A DNA stretch of 64,000 bases from Mycolicibacterium frederiksbergense (GCF_029893345.1 NZ_JARXVE010000002.1:310001-374000), one strand, 5' to 3'. Positions 50,062-63,328 are shown, counted from the stretch's first letter. Numbers and translations are program-made. The notes: generated from the letters alone by a model not told the origin.

Positions 50062-50644
50062 ACCAGTCGACCGAAACGATCTGAGCATCGCCCCGCTCGC
50101 CGCCGTAGTGCTGGCGGGCGGGGCGTCTCGGCGTATGGGCCGCGACAAGGCGACCTTGCCGTTCGAAGGTTCCACCCTGGTCGAGCGGGTGGTCGCGGCG
50201 GTCAGTACACGTTGTTCCCCGGTGTTCGTCATCGCCGCGCCAGGCCAGCCCCTGCCGGAGGTGGCCGCCGAGGTCCTGCGCGACGAAATCCGCGGCATGG
50301 GTCCGCTGGTGGCCACCGGGCGAGGCCTGCGCGCCGCCGCGGAAGCCGGCCGTGACCTGGCGTTTGTCTGTGCTGTCGACATGCCGTATTTGTCGGCGGA
50401 CCTGATCGACGAGCTGGCCGGGCCTGCCGAGCGTCTCGGGGCCGACATCGTGTTGCCGTGGGACGGCAGGGACCACTACCTGGCCGGGATCTACCGCAGC
50501 TCGCTCACCGAGCAGATCGCCGTGCTGGTGCGCGAGGGCAAGCGCAGCATGCGGGCGCTGGCCGAGTCGGTGGATACCCAACGGATTGTGATGGCCGAGC
50601 AGCGCGCGCTGACCAACGTCAACACCGCCGCAGATCTGCCCTGA
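50033..50644 (+). CDS. mobA: Molybdenum cofactor guanylyltransferase
   Basis: This 203-residue protein has the MobA pattern [21 protein letters not shown], then [10 protein letters not shown] for Mg/GTP binding and [13 protein letters not shown]. It attaches GMP to molybdopterin to make bis-MGD, which is required by enzymes such as the fdhF-like protein encoded upstream in this window. The start is uncertain: GTG 50033 overlaps korB by 29 nt, but no better initiation codon precedes the conserved VVLAGG. The gene order korA-korB-mobA matches M. tuberculosis. Confidence 0.9.
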   Translation: MAKTPGPSTEPVDRNDLSIAPLAAVVLAGGASRRMGRDKATLPFEGSTLVERVVAAVSTRCSPVFVIAAPGQPLPEVAAEVLRDEIRGMGPLVATGRGLRAAAEAGRDLAFVCAVDMPYLSADLIDELAGPAERLGADIVLPWDGRDHYLAGIYRSSLTEQIAVLVREGKRSMRALAESVDTQRIVMAEQRALTNVNTAADLP

Positions 50645-52770
<2,126 letters not shown>

Positions 52771-52772
52771 GC

Positions 52773-53921
52773 TCAGCGCACGGGTCTGAATGCCTGTCGC
52801 GCTGCAATCGAGGCCAGATGCCGGGTCAGCACGAATTCGGGCACCAGTACCGTCGCCCGGGTGGCCGCGGCACCGAGGGCCGGTGGGCGCAGGTTCACCA
52901 CCCGGCCGATCAGCTGCGACTCCCGCACAATCGCCATCACCCGCCGGCGCCGCACGGCCGCGAACCGGGCGAAGGCCGTCGACAAATCCGGCTCCCGGAC
53001 CGCGAGGCCGGCCAGGATTGCCGCATCCTCCAATCCCTGACAGCCACCCTGGCCCAGATGCGGACGCATCGGATGGGCGGCATCCCCGGCGATCACCACC
53101 GGGCCCCGCGCCCAGCAGCGGGCCAGCGCGCGGTCGTAGAGATCATTACGGAGCACTTGACCGGCATCGGTCGCCGCGAGCAGCGTCGGTAGCGGCTCCG
53201 CCCACGAGGCGAAGCGTCGTCGCAGATAGGCCAGCTCACCATCGGGTGCCGTCTGGCCCTGAGGCACCCGTTCGGTGGCGAACCAGTAGGTGTCCTCGTC
53301 ACCGAGCGGCACGTGTCCGACCTGCGAGCCCGGGCCCAGCGTCTCGCCCGACAGCTCGCTATCGAGCGGGCAGGCGGCCACCGCGCGCCAGGCGGGGTAA
53401 CCGGCGTAGCGGCGGGGCAGTGGTCCGTTGAGGTGGCCGGCCACCACTGACTCGACACCGTCGGCACCGACGACGCCGGCCACCTCGCGAACCGAGCCGT
53501 CGGAGAAGGTGACCCGCACACCGGAGGCGCCGGCGACGATGTCGCGTGCGGTGAGCTCGTAGTGGACCGTTCCCGGATGCAGTGCTCCCGAAAGGATCTC
53601 GGTCAGCAACGCGCGCCTGATCACCACCAGCGGCTCGCCCAATGCCCGGGTGAACCGCTGCGCGGCGGGCCGGCGCAGCCAAGAGCCGTCGCGCCAGCGC
53701 AGCGCCCCCGCGGTAACCCGCCCGCCGGCGCCGCGCACCTGATCACCAAGACCGATCTCATCGAGCGCGGCCAACGCGTTGGGCCAGAGGCTGATTCCAG
53801 CGCCGGGCGTGACATCCCGACGCGCCTCGGCCACGCAGACGTCGAATCCCTGCCGCTGCAATGCGACTGCGGTGGCCAGGCCGGTGATACCCGCACCGAT
53901 GACCAGGATGGACTGTGCCAT
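52773..53921 (-). CDS. FAD-dependent monooxygenase (aromatic hydroxylase family)
   Basis: This 382-residue protein has the N-terminal FAD motif GAGITGLATAVAL, a second motif DG in VVGADGVES, and the C-terminal GDAAHPMRPHLGQGGCQGLED. This is the salicylate hydroxylase/UbiH group. Substrate unknown. It is convergent with the second rpf gene: their stops are only 2 nt apart, so transcription interference is possible. Confidence 0.88.
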   Translation of the reverse strand: MAQSILVIGAGITGLATAVALQRQGFDVCVAEARRDVTPGAGISLWPNALAALDEIGLGDQVRGAGGRVTAGALRWRDGSWLRRPAAQRFTRALGEPLVVIRRALLTEILSGALHPGTVHYELTARDIVAGASGVRVTFSDGSVREVAGVVGADGVESVVAGHLNGPLPRRYAGYPAWRAVAACPLDSELSGETLGPGSQVGHVPLGDEDTYWFATERVPQGQTAPDGELAYLRRRFASWAEPLPTLLAATDAGQVLRNDLYDRALARCWARGPVVIAGDAAHPMRPHLGQGGCQGLEDAAILAGLAVREPDLSTAFARFAAVRRRRVMAIVRESQLIGRVVNLRPPALGAAATRATVLVPEFVLTRHLASIAARQAFRPVR

Positions 53922-54055
53922 CGTTCGAATCTAACCAGGAAAGGCCAGGTGACTCGCCGCGACGGAGGTTGGGATCGGTAGCCTTTCAGCGTTCACACAG
54001 TATGTGCACAGGTTTCCCGGCCGAAATCGCCGGGATGGAACGAATGAGAGGTCCG

Positions 54056-54667
54056 ATGAAACTCACCCGCTTCGGTATCGCGCTGGGCGCAGCGGCCTTT
54101 GCCGTATCCGCATTGAGCGGCTGCTCGAAGGTCACCGAGATCAGGGACACGGCCGCCAGCGCGGTTGACAAGGTCGTCTCCTCGGGTACCGAAAAGATCA
54201 CCGAAGCGGTTTCCGGCAATTTGTTCACCGCCGAGGGAATCGACAACGCCTACGGGGCGATCGCCGACAAGGTCGGCGCCAACCCGATGCAGGTGGTCGA
54301 GGTCAGCATCGCGCCGGGCGTGCTCTCCCTCGAGGCGATCGACCCGAACGCCCCGACCGAACTCAATCAGTGGAGCTACACGTCCGGGACGGTCGGACCA
54401 TCGCGCCCCGTCGACTACGGCGATGACACCGAGGCGTTGCAGCAGAACCTGTTCGCCGTCACCGACGTGCCCTCCAGTGCGATCGCCGCGGCGATCGACG
54501 GTGCAGTGGCGGCAAGCGAGATCAAGGACGGCAAGGTCCAAACCGTCAGCATCAAGCGCAACATCCCGTTCGACGAGAACGTGATCATCTTCATCAACGT
54601 CAAGGGCGAGCGCAGCAGCAAGCAGGTGCGAACCGACGCCACCGGACAGGTCATCAAGGTGTCCTGA
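54056..54667 (+). CDS. Lipoprotein of unknown function
   Basis: Starting at ATG 54056 (MKLTRFGIALGAAAFAVSA) with a gagagg site gives 203 residues; an upstream in-frame Met at 54044 is an alternative. The signal peptide ends in a clear lipobox ALSGC-SKVTE, so the protein is lipid-anchored. The mature part begins with a helical, charged region (TDIRD-like), followed by a beta-rich domain. No family is recognised. A hairpin terminator follows. Confidence 0.78.
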   Translation: MKLTRFGIALGAAAFAVSALSGCSKVTEIRDTAASAVDKVVSSGTEKITEAVSGNLFTAEGIDNAYGAIADKVGANPMQVVEVSIAPGVLSLEAIDPNAPTELNQWSYTSGTVGPSRPVDYGDDTEALQQNLFAVTDVPSSAIAAAIDGAVAASEIKDGKVQTVSIKRNIPFDENVIIFINVKGERSSKQVRTDATGQVIKVS

Positions 54668-54688
54668 CCCCAGGACAGGTCATGGCAG

Positions 54689-54719
54689 GCGGCCCGTACC
54701 GGACTCCGGTGCGGGCCGC
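54689..54719 (+). terminator. Terminator after the lipoprotein gene
   Basis: The arms gcggcccgtaccgg (54689-54702) and ccggtgcgggccgc (54706-54719) pair over 14 bp with one wobble and a 3-nt loop. It lies 22 nt after the stop and before the peptidase gene. Confidence 0.75.
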
Positions 54720-54737
54720 GCCATTACGGTGGGGACC

Positions 54738-56705
54738 ATGACGGTGTTTGACGATCTCGACGACTACCTCGCCCTGCCTCGGGTATCGGGACTGGCGGTG
54801 TCGCCTGATGGCTCGCGGCTGGTCACCACAGTGACCGCCCCCAACGGCAAGCGCACCGAATTCGTCAGCGCGATATGGGAATTGGACCCCAGTGCGGCTA
54901 ATCCCGCGCGCCGGATCACGCACGGGGTCAAAGGGGAGTCCGCGCCGGTATTCACCGCGGGCGGTGATCTGCTGTTCGTTTCGGTGCGCCCCGGGGAGGG
55001 GGACGACAAGCCACCCGCCGCACTGTGGCGGTTGCCCGCGGCCGGCGGTGAAGCCTTCGAGGAAGTGGCCCTGCCCGGCGGTGTCACCGGTGCGGTCAGT
55101 GCCCGCGCCGCCGACGTCTCGGTGCTGGCCGCGCCATTGCTGCCGTTGTCCGCCGGTGTCGACGACGACAAGGCCCGGCGTGACGCGCGCAAGGACAATA
55201 AGGTGTCGGCGATCCTGCACACCGGCTATCCGGTCCGGTACTGGGACCACGACCTCGGCCCGGAACAGCCGCACCTGTTCGATGCCGACGGCCCGCGGGA
55301 CCTGACCGTCGACCCTGGTGCGGCGTTGCGGGAAACCACCTTTGACCTCAGCGCCGACGGCGATTTCGTGGTGACATCCTGGCGGGTCCCGGGCCCGGGT
55401 GCTGCCGTCCGGTTGGTCCTGGTGCGCATCGATCGGGCCACCGGGGACCGCACCACCATCGCCGACGATCCAGGGGTGGATTTCGAGCACCCCGCGATCG
55501 CGCCGGATTGCAGCGCCGTGGCGTTCACCCGGGAAACCCATTCCACCCCTACCTGTCCGCCGCGGATCACATTGTGCTGCATGCGGTTCGGTGGCGATCC
55601 GGTGGAACTGACCGCCGAGTGGGATCGCTGGCCGTCCTCGGTGGCCTGGTCGGCAGATTCGTCCATGTTGATCGTGACGGCCGACGACGGGGGACGCGGA
55701 CCCATCTTCTCCGTCGACCCCGCCACCGGCGCGGTCACCCGGCTGACCGACGACGACTTCACCTACACCGACGTGCGGCCCGCACCCGGCGGGGTGATCT
55801 ATGCGCTGCGTAGCTCTTATGCCGTCCCGCCGCATCCGGTCCGCATCGATCCGGACGGCACCGTCACCACACTGCCGTGCGTGGACACACCGGAACTGCC
55901 CGGCACCCTCACCGAGGTGATCGCGACCGCGGCCGACGGCACGCCGATCCGGTCCTGGCTCACCCTGCCCGCCGGGGACGAGCCGGCCCCGCTGGTGCTG
56001 TGGATCCACGGCGGGCCGTTGGGCAGCTGGAACAGCTGGCACTGGCGGTGGAACCCCTGGCTACTGACCGCGCAGGGCTATGCCGTGCTGATGCCGGATC
56101 CGGGGCTTTCCACCGGCTACGGGCAGGACTTCATCTCCCGCGGCTGGGGCGCCTGGGGCGCCGACCCCTACACCGACCTGATGGCCGCCACCGACGCCGC
56201 GTGCCAGCACCCGCGGGTCGACGCGTCGCGCACCGCTGCAATGGGTGGGTCGTTCGGTGGCTACATGGCCAACTGGATCGCCGGGCACACCGATCGATTC
56301 GACGCCATCGTCACGCATGCCAGCCTGTGGGCACTGGACCAGTTCGGCCCCACCACCGACGGTGCCTACTGGTGGGCCCGGGAGATGACCGCCGAGATGG
56401 CCCAGCGCAATTCGCCGCATCGGTTCGTCGCTGAGATCACCACCCCGATGCTGGTCATCCACGGCGACAAGGACTATCGGGTACCGATCGGCGAGGCGCT
56501 GCGGCTGTGGTACGAGCTGCTGGCCGATTCGGGTCTGCCGGCCGACCAGAACGGTGACAGCCCGCATCGGTTCCTGTATTACCCGACCGAGAACCACTGG
56601 GTGCTGGCACCGCAGCACGCCAAGATCTGGTACCAGGTGGTGACCGCATTCCTCGGCCAGCACTTGCGCGGCGAAGCGGCCCAGCTGCCCGAACTGCTCG
56701 GGTAG
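54738..56705 (+). CDS. S9-family prolyl oligopeptidase/acylaminoacyl peptidase
   Basis: This 655-residue protein has an N-terminal beta-propeller (many DGS/PDG turns, residues ~20-380) and a C-terminal alpha/beta hydrolase domain. The catalytic Ser is in GGSFGGYMANW, the Asp region is GDKDYRVP and the His is in ENHWVL. It cleaves or trims short peptides. No signal peptide is seen. The ATG at 54738 follows the terminator closely; the next gene begins 10 nt after its stop. Confidence 0.9.
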   Translation: MTVFDDLDDYLALPRVSGLAVSPDGSRLVTTVTAPNGKRTEFVSAIWELDPSAANPARRITHGVKGESAPVFTAGGDLLFVSVRPGEGDDKPPAALWRLPAAGGEAFEEVALPGGVTGAVSARAADVSVLAAPLLPLSAGVDDDKARRDARKDNKVSAILHTGYPVRYWDHDLGPEQPHLFDADGPRDLTVDPGAALRETTFDLSADGDFVVTSWRVPGPGAAVRLVLVRIDRATGDRTTIADDPGVDFEHPAIAPDCSAVAFTRETHSTPTCPPRITLCCMRFGGDPVELTAEWDRWPSSVAWSADSSMLIVTADDGGRGPIFSVDPATGAVTRLTDDDFTYTDVRPAPGGVIYALRSSYAVPPHPVRIDPDGTVTTLPCVDTPELPGTLTEVIATAADGTPIRSWLTLPAGDEPAPLVLWIHGGPLGSWNSWHWRWNPWLLTAQGYAVLMPDPGLSTGYGQDFISRGWGAWGADPYTDLMAATDAACQHPRVDASRTAAMGGSFGGYMANWIAGHTDRFDAIVTHASLWALDQFGPTTDGAYWWAREMTAEMAQRNSPHRFVAEITTPMLVIHGDKDYRVPIGEALRLWYELLADSGLPADQNGDSPHRFLYYPTENHWVLAPQHAKIWYQVVTAFLGQHLRGEAAQLPELLG

Positions 56706-56715
56706 CGTCGGAGTC

Positions 56716-57966
56716 GTGACCCAGCGCGAATTCGATCTGGTGCTGTACGGGGCGACGGGATTCGTCGGCAGGCTGACCGCGGAGTATCTGGCCCGGGCCG
56801 GCGGATCGAACCGGATCGCCCTGGCCGGCCGGTCCGAACTGCGCCTGCGTGCGATCCGCGACGGCCTGGGCCCGGCAGCGCAGTCTTGGCCGCTGGTGAT
56901 CGCCGACGCGGACTCCCCGGCCACCCTCGATGCGATGGCCGCGCGCACCCAGGTGGTGGTGACCACGGTGGGACCGTATGCCCGCTACGGCCTGCCGCTG
57001 GTGGCGGCCTGCGCCGCGGCAGGAACCGACTATGCCGATCTGACCGGGGAGCCGCTGTTCGTCCGGGACAGTATCGACTTGCACCACAAGCAGGCGGCCG
57101 ATACCGGTGCGCGGATCGTGCATGCGTGCGGATTCGATTCGGTGCCATCCGATCTCACGGTGTACGCGCTCTATCGGCGGGCCGCCGCCGACGGTGCCGG
57201 GGAACTCGGCGAAACCAACCTGGTGGTGCGCACGATGGTCGGTGGCGTGTCCGGCGGCACGGTGGCCTCGGGGGTGGAGATGCTTCGCGCGGTGTCCTCC
57301 GATCCGGAGGCCAGGGCGTTGCTGAACGATCCGTACACCCTCAGCCCGGACCGCGCGGCCGAGCCCGAGCTGGGTGCTCAGCCCGACGTGCGGTGGCGCC
57401 GCGGCGGTGAGATTGCGCCCGAGCTTGCCGGGTACTGGACCGGGGCCTTCGGCATGGCGGCGCCGAACACCCGAATCGTGCGGCGCAGCAACGCATTACT
57501 GGACTACGCCTACGGGCGTCGCTTCGAGTACGCCGAGCAGATGAGTGTGGGCCGTTCGCCGGTGGCACCGCTGGCGGCGGCGGTGATGACCGGAACCAAT
57601 GCCTTCACCACGGAGGTGGGCGGTCGCTACTTCAACCGGCTGCCCACCGGTCTGGTCGAGCGGCTGACTCCCAAGCCGGGGACCGGTCCCAGTGACCGCA
57701 CCCGGGAACGGGGCCACTACCGCGTCGAGACCTACACCACGACCACCTCGGGTGCCCGCTACGTGGCGAGCATGGCCCAGCGCGGCGATCCAGGGTATAA
57801 GGCAACCGCGGTCCTGCTCGGTGAGTGTGGACTCGCGCTGGCTACCGATCGGGACGCGCTCTCGGAGCTGCGCGGCGTGCTCACACCGGCGGCTGCGATG
57901 GGCGACGCCCTGCTGGCCCGGCTACCGGCCGCCGGGGTGTCACTGGAAACCGCAGCCCTCGGCTGA
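56716..57966 (+). CDS. Saccharopine-dehydrogenase-like trans-acting enoyl reductase (Rv2449c-like)
   Basis: This 416-residue protein starts with GTG (MTQREFDLVLYGATGFVGRL). The N-terminal Rossmann motif GATGFVGRL is clear, followed by a membrane-associating C-terminal part with a hydrophobic patch. Mycobacterial relatives act as stand-alone enoyl reductases in polyketide lipid synthesis (Rv2953), so a role in lipid or glycolipid assembly is plausible but no polyketide genes are near. It is 10 nt after the peptidase stop. Confidence 0.83.
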   Translation: MTQREFDLVLYGATGFVGRLTAEYLARAGGSNRIALAGRSELRLRAIRDGLGPAAQSWPLVIADADSPATLDAMAARTQVVVTTVGPYARYGLPLVAACAAAGTDYADLTGEPLFVRDSIDLHHKQAADTGARIVHACGFDSVPSDLTVYALYRRAAADGAGELGETNLVVRTMVGGVSGGTVASGVEMLRAVSSDPEARALLNDPYTLSPDRAAEPELGAQPDVRWRRGGEIAPELAGYWTGAFGMAAPNTRIVRRSNALLDYAYGRRFEYAEQMSVGRSPVAPLAAAVMTGTNAFTTEVGGRYFNRLPTGLVERLTPKPGTGPSDRTRERGHYRVETYTTTTSGARYVASMAQRGDPGYKATAVLLGECGLALATDRDALSELRGVLTPAAAMGDALLARLPAAGVSLETAALG

Positions 57967-58089
57967 ACTGGCGCGACGCGGATGCACTGAGCGGGTGGAA
58001 GCACTGTGGAGCAAGATCACATTCGACTAGTGTCGTGATCGAGCATTCAACTCGGACTCAAACAAGCCAGCAACGAAGGTGGGAGCACA

Positions 58090-58701
58090 ATGGCCGGTCT
58101 CGATGATCTCTTCGCGCAGATTCCCGTAGCGGATATTGCGAACAAGCTCGGTGCAGACGAGGGTGAGGTGAGTGCTGCCATCAAGACCCTGGTTCCGGCG
58201 CTCGTCGGCGGTATGCAGCAGAACGTCCAGTCCGAAGACATCGACTCCAGCAAACTGGAGTCGGAGGTCAACGAGCATGCCGCCAGCAGCCTGCTCGACG
58301 GTGGGGTGAGCGTGGACCAGGTCGACCAGAAGCAGGGCGACCAGATCGTCTCGCGCATCTTCGGTGGCAATAACAGCGATTCGGTCGCATCGGCTCTGGC
58401 CGGTACCGGAACCGCCGGTGGCAGCAATCTGGTCAAGCAGCTGCTGCCGATCCTGGCACCGATCGTGCTGGCCTACATCGGCAAGCAGTTCGCCCAGAAG
58501 AGCGCCGCACCCGCCGAGGGCGGGCAGCAGGCCGCCGGTGGTGGGCTCGGGGAGCTGCTCGGCGGCATCCTGGGCGGGGCGACGGGCGGCGGCGCCGCCG
58601 CAAACAACCCCCTGGGCAGCATCCTCGGCAGCGTGCTCGGCGGCAACCAGGGCAACGCCATCGGCGAGATCCTCGGTGGGCTGCTGGGCGGCAAGAAGTA
58701 G
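58090..58701 (+). CDS. DUF937 protein, YidB-like
   Basis: This 203-residue protein starts MAGLDDLFAQIPVADIANKLG with a ribosome-binding site. Residues ~1-100 are a helical DUF937 repeat (ADEGEVSAAIKTLVPALVGGM). A hydrophobic stretch (LLPILAPIVLAYIG) and a glycine-rich tail (LLGGILGGATGGGAA; ILGGLLGGKK) follow. Function unknown. The tail resembles glycine-rich regions of other mycobacterial envelope proteins. Confidence 0.82.
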   Translation: MAGLDDLFAQIPVADIANKLGADEGEVSAAIKTLVPALVGGMQQNVQSEDIDSSKLESEVNEHAASSLLDGGVSVDQVDQKQGDQIVSRIFGGNNSDSVASALAGTGTAGGSNLVKQLLPILAPIVLAYIGKQFAQKSAAPAEGGQQAAGGGLGELLGGILGGATGGGAAANNPLGSILGSVLGGNQGNAIGEILGGLLGGKK

Positions 58702-58717
58702 CCGTACCACCCCACTG

Positions 58718-58769
58718 CGCGAGAGCCTCCGCCACCCAGCGAACGCACCGGGTGCCGGGGGCTTTCGCG
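58718..58769 (+). terminator. Terminator after the DUF937 gene
   Basis: The arms cgcgagagcctccg (58718-58731) and cgggggctttcgcg (58756-58769) pair over 14 bp with two wobbles and a 24-nt loop. It is between the DUF937 stop and the valS start. Confidence 0.6.
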
Positions 58770-58800
58770 TATCCGGGTCCGTCCTTCTTAGAATGGCTCG

Positions 58801-61464
58801 GTGACCGCCAGCTCTGAGAATCGCGCCGATGCCCTGCCCAAATCCTGGGATCCGGGTGAGGTAGAAGCCGACCTGTACCAGGGCTGGGTGGATGCCGGAT
58901 ATTTCACCGCCGATCCGGCCAGCGAAAAGCCGCCGTACTCCATCGTGCTGCCGCCGCCGAACGTGACCGGCAGCCTGCACATGGGCCACGCGCTCGACCA
59001 CACCCTGATGGACGCCCTCACCCGGCGCAAGCGCATGCAGGGCTTCGAGGTGCTTTGGCTGCCCGGTATGGACCACGCCGGTATCGCCACCCAGACCGTG
59101 GTGGAAAAGCAGCTCGCCGCGGACGGCAAGACCAAGGAAGACTTCGGCCGCGAGCAGTTCATCGAGAAGGTGTGGGACTGGAAGCGGGAGTCCGGCGGCA
59201 CCATCGGCGGCCAGATGCGCCGCCTCGGTGACGGGGTGGACTGGAGCCGCGACCGTTTCACCATGGACGAGGGCCTGTCGCGCGCGGTGCGCACCATCTT
59301 CAAGCGGCTGTTCGATGCTGGATTGATCTACCAGGCCGAGCGTTTGGTGAACTGGTCACCGGTGCTGGAGACCGCGATCAGCGACCTTGAAGTCAAGTAT
59401 GAGGACGTCGAGGGCGAGCTGGTGTCGTTCCGGTACGGCTCGATGAACGACGACGAGCCGCACATCGTGGTGGCCACCACGCGGGTGGAGACCATGCTCG
59501 GTGACACCGCGATCGCGGTGCACCCCGACGACGAGCGCTACCGCCATCTGGTCGGCACCACGCTGCCGCACCCGTTCGTCGATCACGGCATGGTCGTCGT
59601 GGCCGATACTCACGTCGACCCCGAATTCGGTACCGGCGCAGTCAAAGTCACCCCGGCGCATGACCCGAACGACTTCGAGATCGGGATGCGGCATGCGCTT
59701 CCGATGCCGACCATCATGGATGCCAAGGGCCGGATTGCCGACACCGGAACGCAATTCGACGGCATGGACCGGTTCGAGGCCCGGGTCAAGGTGCGCGAGG
59801 CACTGGCCGAACAGGGCCGCATCGTCGCGGAGAAACGCCCTTACCTGCACAGCGTCGGGCATTCCGAACGCAGCGGCGAACCCATCGAACCGCGGCTCAG
59901 TCTGCAGTGGTGGGTCAAGGTGGAAGGCCTGGCCAAGGCGTCCGGCGATGCGGTGCGCAACGGCGACACCGTGATTCACCCGCCGAGCCTGGAGCCGCGG
60001 TGGTTCTCCTGGGTGGACAACATGCACGACTGGTGCATTTCCCGGCAGCTGTGGTGGGGCCATCGGATCCCGATCTGGCACGGCCCCGGCGGCGAAACGG
60101 TGTGCGTCGGCCCGGACGAGACCCCGCCGGCCGGCTGGGAGCAGGACCCCGACGTGCTCGATACCTGGTTCTCCTCGGCACTGTGGCCGTTCTCCACCAT
60201 GGGCTGGCCGGATCACACGCCCGAGCTGGCGAAGTTCTACCCGACCAGCGTGCTGGTCACCGGCTACGACATCCTGTTCTTCTGGGTGGCCCGGATGATG
60301 ATGTTCGGCACCTTCGTCGGAGACGATCCGGCCGTCACCCTCGAAAGCACCCGGGGCAGGCAGGTGCCGTTCCAGAATGTGTTCCTGCACGGCCTGATTC
60401 GCGACGAGTTCGGTCGCAAGATGAGCAAGTCGCGCGGCAACGGCATCGATCCGCTGGACTGGGTCGAGAAGTTCGGTGCCGACGCGCTGCGCTTCACCCT
60501 GGCCCGCGGCGCCAGCCCCGGTGGTGACCTGTCCATCGGCGAAGACCACGCCCGTGCGTCGCGTAACTTCGCCACCAAGCTGTTCAACGCCACCCGATTC
60601 GCGTTGCTGAACGGCGCGGCCCCCGCCCCGCTGCCCGCGGTGTCGGAGCTGACCGACGCGGACCGCTGGATCCTCGGCCGCCTCGAAGAGGTTCGTGCCG
60701 AAGTGGATGCCGCGCTCGAAAGCTACGAGTTCAGCCGGGCCTGCGAATCGCTGTACCACTTCGCCTGGGACGAATTCTGCGACTGGTACGTGGAATTGGC
60801 CAAGGTGCAGCTCGGCAGCCAGAAAGAACCGGGCGTAACCCATACGACTGCGGTGCTGGCAGCCGTGCTCGACGCACTGCTCAAGCTGCTGCACCCGGTG
60901 ATGCCGTTCGTCACCGAGACGCTGTGGAAGGCGCTGACCGGTGGTGAGTCGATCGTCATCGCGCAGTGGCCGGAACCCTCCGGAATTGCTCTGGATCCTG
61001 ATGCGGCACAACACATTGCCGATATGCAGAAGCTGATCACCGAGGTGCGCCGGTTCCGCAGCGATCAGGGCCTGGCCGACCGACAGCGGGTTCCGGCCCG
61101 GCTGTCGGCGATCGCCGAGGCCGGTCTGGCCGAGCAGCTGCCTGCGGTCACCGCGTTGGCCTGGTTGACCGACGCCGGTGACGGGTTCACCCCGTCGGCT
61201 TCGGTCGAGGTGCGGTTGTCGCAGGCCACCGTGCTCGTCGAGGTGGACACCTCGGGGACCGTCGACGTAGCCGCCGAACGGCGCCGGCTGGAGAAGGACC
61301 TGGCGGCCGCGCAGAAGGAACTGGCCACCACGACAGCCAAGCTCGGCAACGAGGCCTTCCTGGCCAAGGCACCCGCCGACGTGGTCGACAAGATCCGCGG
61401 CCGTCAACAGTTGGCCGGCGAAGAAGTGGACCGCATAACAGCACGCCTGGCCGGCTTGCAATGA
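58801..61464 (+). CDS. valS: Valyl-tRNA synthetase
   Basis: This 887-residue class I synthetase has the HIGH-type motif [14 protein letters not shown] (residues ~45-60) and KMSKSRGN (~550), with the connective editing domain (~200-400) between them and a C-terminal coiled-coil ([20 protein letters not shown]). The GTG start is near the DUF937 terminator. It charges tRNA-Val and hydrolyses misactivated threonine. It overlaps folC by 4 nt. Confidence 0.97.
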   Translation: MTASSENRADALPKSWDPGEVEADLYQGWVDAGYFTADPASEKPPYSIVLPPPNVTGSLHMGHALDHTLMDALTRRKRMQGFEVLWLPGMDHAGIATQTVVEKQLAADGKTKEDFGREQFIEKVWDWKRESGGTIGGQMRRLGDGVDWSRDRFTMDEGLSRAVRTIFKRLFDAGLIYQAERLVNWSPVLETAISDLEVKYEDVEGELVSFRYGSMNDDEPHIVVATTRVETMLGDTAIAVHPDDERYRHLVGTTLPHPFVDHGMVVVADTHVDPEFGTGAVKVTPAHDPNDFEIGMRHALPMPTIMDAKGRIADTGTQFDGMDRFEARVKVREALAEQGRIVAEKRPYLHSVGHSERSGEPIEPRLSLQWWVKVEGLAKASGDAVRNGDTVIHPPSLEPRWFSWVDNMHDWCISRQLWWGHRIPIWHGPGGETVCVGPDETPPAGWEQDPDVLDTWFSSALWPFSTMGWPDHTPELAKFYPTSVLVTGYDILFFWVARMMMFGTFVGDDPAVTLESTRGRQVPFQNVFLHGLIRDEFGRKMSKSRGNGIDPLDWVEKFGADALRFTLARGASPGGDLSIGEDHARASRNFATKLFNATRFALLNGAAPAPLPAVSELTDADRWILGRLEEVRAEVDAALESYEFSRACESLYHFAWDEFCDWYVELAKVQLGSQKEPGVTHTTAVLAAVLDALLKLLHPVMPFVTETLWKALTGGESIVIAQWPEPSGIALDPDAAQHIADMQKLITEVRRFRSDQGLADRQRVPARLSAIAEAGLAEQLPAVTALAWLTDAGDGFTPSASVEVRLSQATVLVEVDTSGTVDVAAERRRLEKDLAAAQKELATTTAKLGNEAFLAKAPADVVDKIRGRQQLAGEEVDRITARLAGLQ

Positions 61465-62867
61465 ACGACCCAGCCCCTTCCCCGGACGAGATCGCCGCGC
61501 TGCTGCAGGTCGAGCATCTGCTCGATCAGCGGTGGCCGGAAACCAAACTGGAGCCCAGCACCGCGCGTATCGCCGCCCTGCTGGAACTGCTCGGGTCCCC
61601 GCAACGGGCCTACCCGTCGATCCACGTCGCCGGGACCAACGGCAAGACCTCGGTGTGTCGCATCATCGACGCCCTGCTGACCGCCCTGCACCGCCGGACC
61701 GGTCGTACCACCAGCCCGCATCTGCAGTCCGCGGTCGAACGGATCTCGATCGACGGAAAGCCCATCTCGCCGGCCCTCTATGTGGACACCTACACCGAGA
61801 TCGAGCCCTTCGTGCAGCTGGTGGACCAGCAGTCCGAAGCCGCGGGCGGCCCGAAGATGAGCAAGTTCGAGGTGCTCACCGCGATGGCGTTCGCCGCCTT
61901 CGCCGACGCGCCGATCGACGTCGCGGTGGTCGAGGTCGGAATGGGCGGTCGCTGGGACGCCACCAATGTGGTCAACGCCCCCGTTGCGGTGATCACCCCG
62001 ATCGGTATCGATCACACCGACTATCTGGGCGACACCATCGCGGCGATCGCGGGGGAGAAGGCGGGCATCATCACCCGCCAGCCCGATGACCTGGTGCCCA
62101 CCGACACCGTGGCGGTGATCGCCCAACAGGATCCGGCGGCGATGGAGGTGCTGCTGGAGCAGGCCGTACGCTGCGATGCGGCGGTGGCCCGGGAGGGCTC
62201 CGAGTTCGCGGTGCTGCAGCGGCAGATCGCCATCGGTGGCCAGCTGCTGGAGCTGCAGGGTCTGGGCGGGGTGTACTCCGACATCTTCTTGCCGCTGCAC
62301 GGCGAGCACCAGGCCCACAACGCGGTGATCGCGCTTGCCGCGGTCGAGGCGTTCTTCGGTGCCGGCGCCGACCGTCAGCTCGATGTCGAGGCGATTCAGG
62401 CCGGCTTCGCGGCGGTGCGCAGCCCCGGCCGAATGGAGCGTATACGAAGTGCGCCAACAGTTTTCATTGATGCGGCGCACAACCCTTCCGGTGCGGCGGC
62501 GCTGGCGCAGACCCTGCAGTATGAGTTCGACTTCCGGTATCTGGTCGGCGTGGTGTCGGTGATGGGGGACAAGGACGCGGGCGGCATCCTGACCGCGCTG
62601 GAGCCGGTGTTGGACCAGATCGTGGTGACCCACAACGGGTCGCCGCGGGCGATGGATGTCGAGTCGTTGGCATCCCTGGCGGAGGAGCGATTCGGCCAGG
62701 ATCGGGTGATCACCGCCGCGACCCTGCCCGATGCCATCGAGACGGCCACCGCCCTGGTCGAGGAGTCCGGCGCGGACGAAGGTCTGTCCGGGGCCGGCAT
62801 GGTGATCACTGGTTCGGTAGTGACCGCAGGCGCGGCCCGAACCCTGTTTGGACGGGATCCGCAGTGA
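61461..62867 (+). CDS. folC: Folylpolyglutamate/dihydrofolate synthase
   Basis: This 468-residue Mur-ligase-like protein has the P-loop [12 protein letters not shown] (residues ~50), a [10 protein letters not shown] segment, [12 protein letters not shown], and a C-terminal [13 protein letters not shown]. It adds glutamate to tetrahydrofolates and makes dihydrofolate. Coupled to valS by an ATGA overlap and to the DUF4233 gene by a 4-nt overlap. Position and length match Rv2447c. Confidence 0.96.
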   Translation: MNDPAPSPDEIAALLQVEHLLDQRWPETKLEPSTARIAALLELLGSPQRAYPSIHVAGTNGKTSVCRIIDALLTALHRRTGRTTSPHLQSAVERISIDGKPISPALYVDTYTEIEPFVQLVDQQSEAAGGPKMSKFEVLTAMAFAAFADAPIDVAVVEVGMGGRWDATNVVNAPVAVITPIGIDHTDYLGDTIAAIAGEKAGIITRQPDDLVPTDTVAVIAQQDPAAMEVLLEQAVRCDAAVAREGSEFAVLQRQIAIGGQLLELQGLGGVYSDIFLPLHGEHQAHNAVIALAAVEAFFGAGADRQLDVEAIQAGFAAVRSPGRMERIRSAPTVFIDAAHNPSGAAALAQTLQYEFDFRYLVGVVSVMGDKDAGGILTALEPVLDQIVVTHNGSPRAMDVESLASLAEERFGQDRVITAATLPDAIETATALVEESGADEGLSGAGMVITGSVVTAGAARTLFGRDPQ

Positions 62868-63268
62868 GCAATCAACCCCCGAGCGAGAAACCGGCACCCC
62901 CCGATCCCTGGAAGAGCTTCCGCGGGGTGATGGCCGGGACGCTGATCCTCGAAGCCATCGTGGTGCTGCTGGCCCTGCCGGTGATCGGGGCCAGCGGCGG
63001 CGGACTGACGTGGATGTCCGGCGGCTTCGTGATCGGCCTGGCCATCGTGCTGATCCTGATGTCGGGTCTACAGGGTCGGCCCTGGGCCCTCTGGGCGAAC
63101 CTGGGCATCCAACTGGTGGTGATCGCCGGGGCTTTTGTGCACGGCGCGCTCGGCTTCATCGGCGTGGTATTCGCCGTGGTCTGGCTGCTGATCGCCTATC
63201 TGCGCGCCGAGGTGAAACGCAGGCAGGATCGTGGCCTGCTGCCCGGCCAGCAACCTCCCAGCGAGTAG
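62864..63268 (+). CDS. DUF4233 membrane protein
   Basis: This 134-residue protein (GTG or ATG start inside folC stop) has about four membrane helices: MAGTLILEAIVVLLALPVIG, GFVIGLAIVLILMSGLQG, GIQLVVIAGAFVHGALGFIGV and a fourth following. The N- and C-termini are hydrophilic. Function unknown; the Rv2446c position after folC is conserved. It is coupled to folC. Confidence 0.88.
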   Translation: MSNQPPSEKPAPPDPWKSFRGVMAGTLILEAIVVLLALPVIGASGGGLTWMSGGFVIGLAIVLILMSGLQGRPWALWANLGIQLVVIAGAFVHGALGFIGVVFAVVWLLIAYLRAEVKRRQDRGLLPGQQPPSE

Positions 63269-63328
63269 CTGGGGGCTAGCCGGGGACCGCGTGGCGGGCG
63301 GCGGCTACCGACCGGTACGCTCTCTGCC

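Noticed and set aside
59356..61461. 701-residue minus-strand frame opposite valS.
   Set aside because: Antisense to valS, whose HIGH and KMSKS motifs are intact; no independent evidence.
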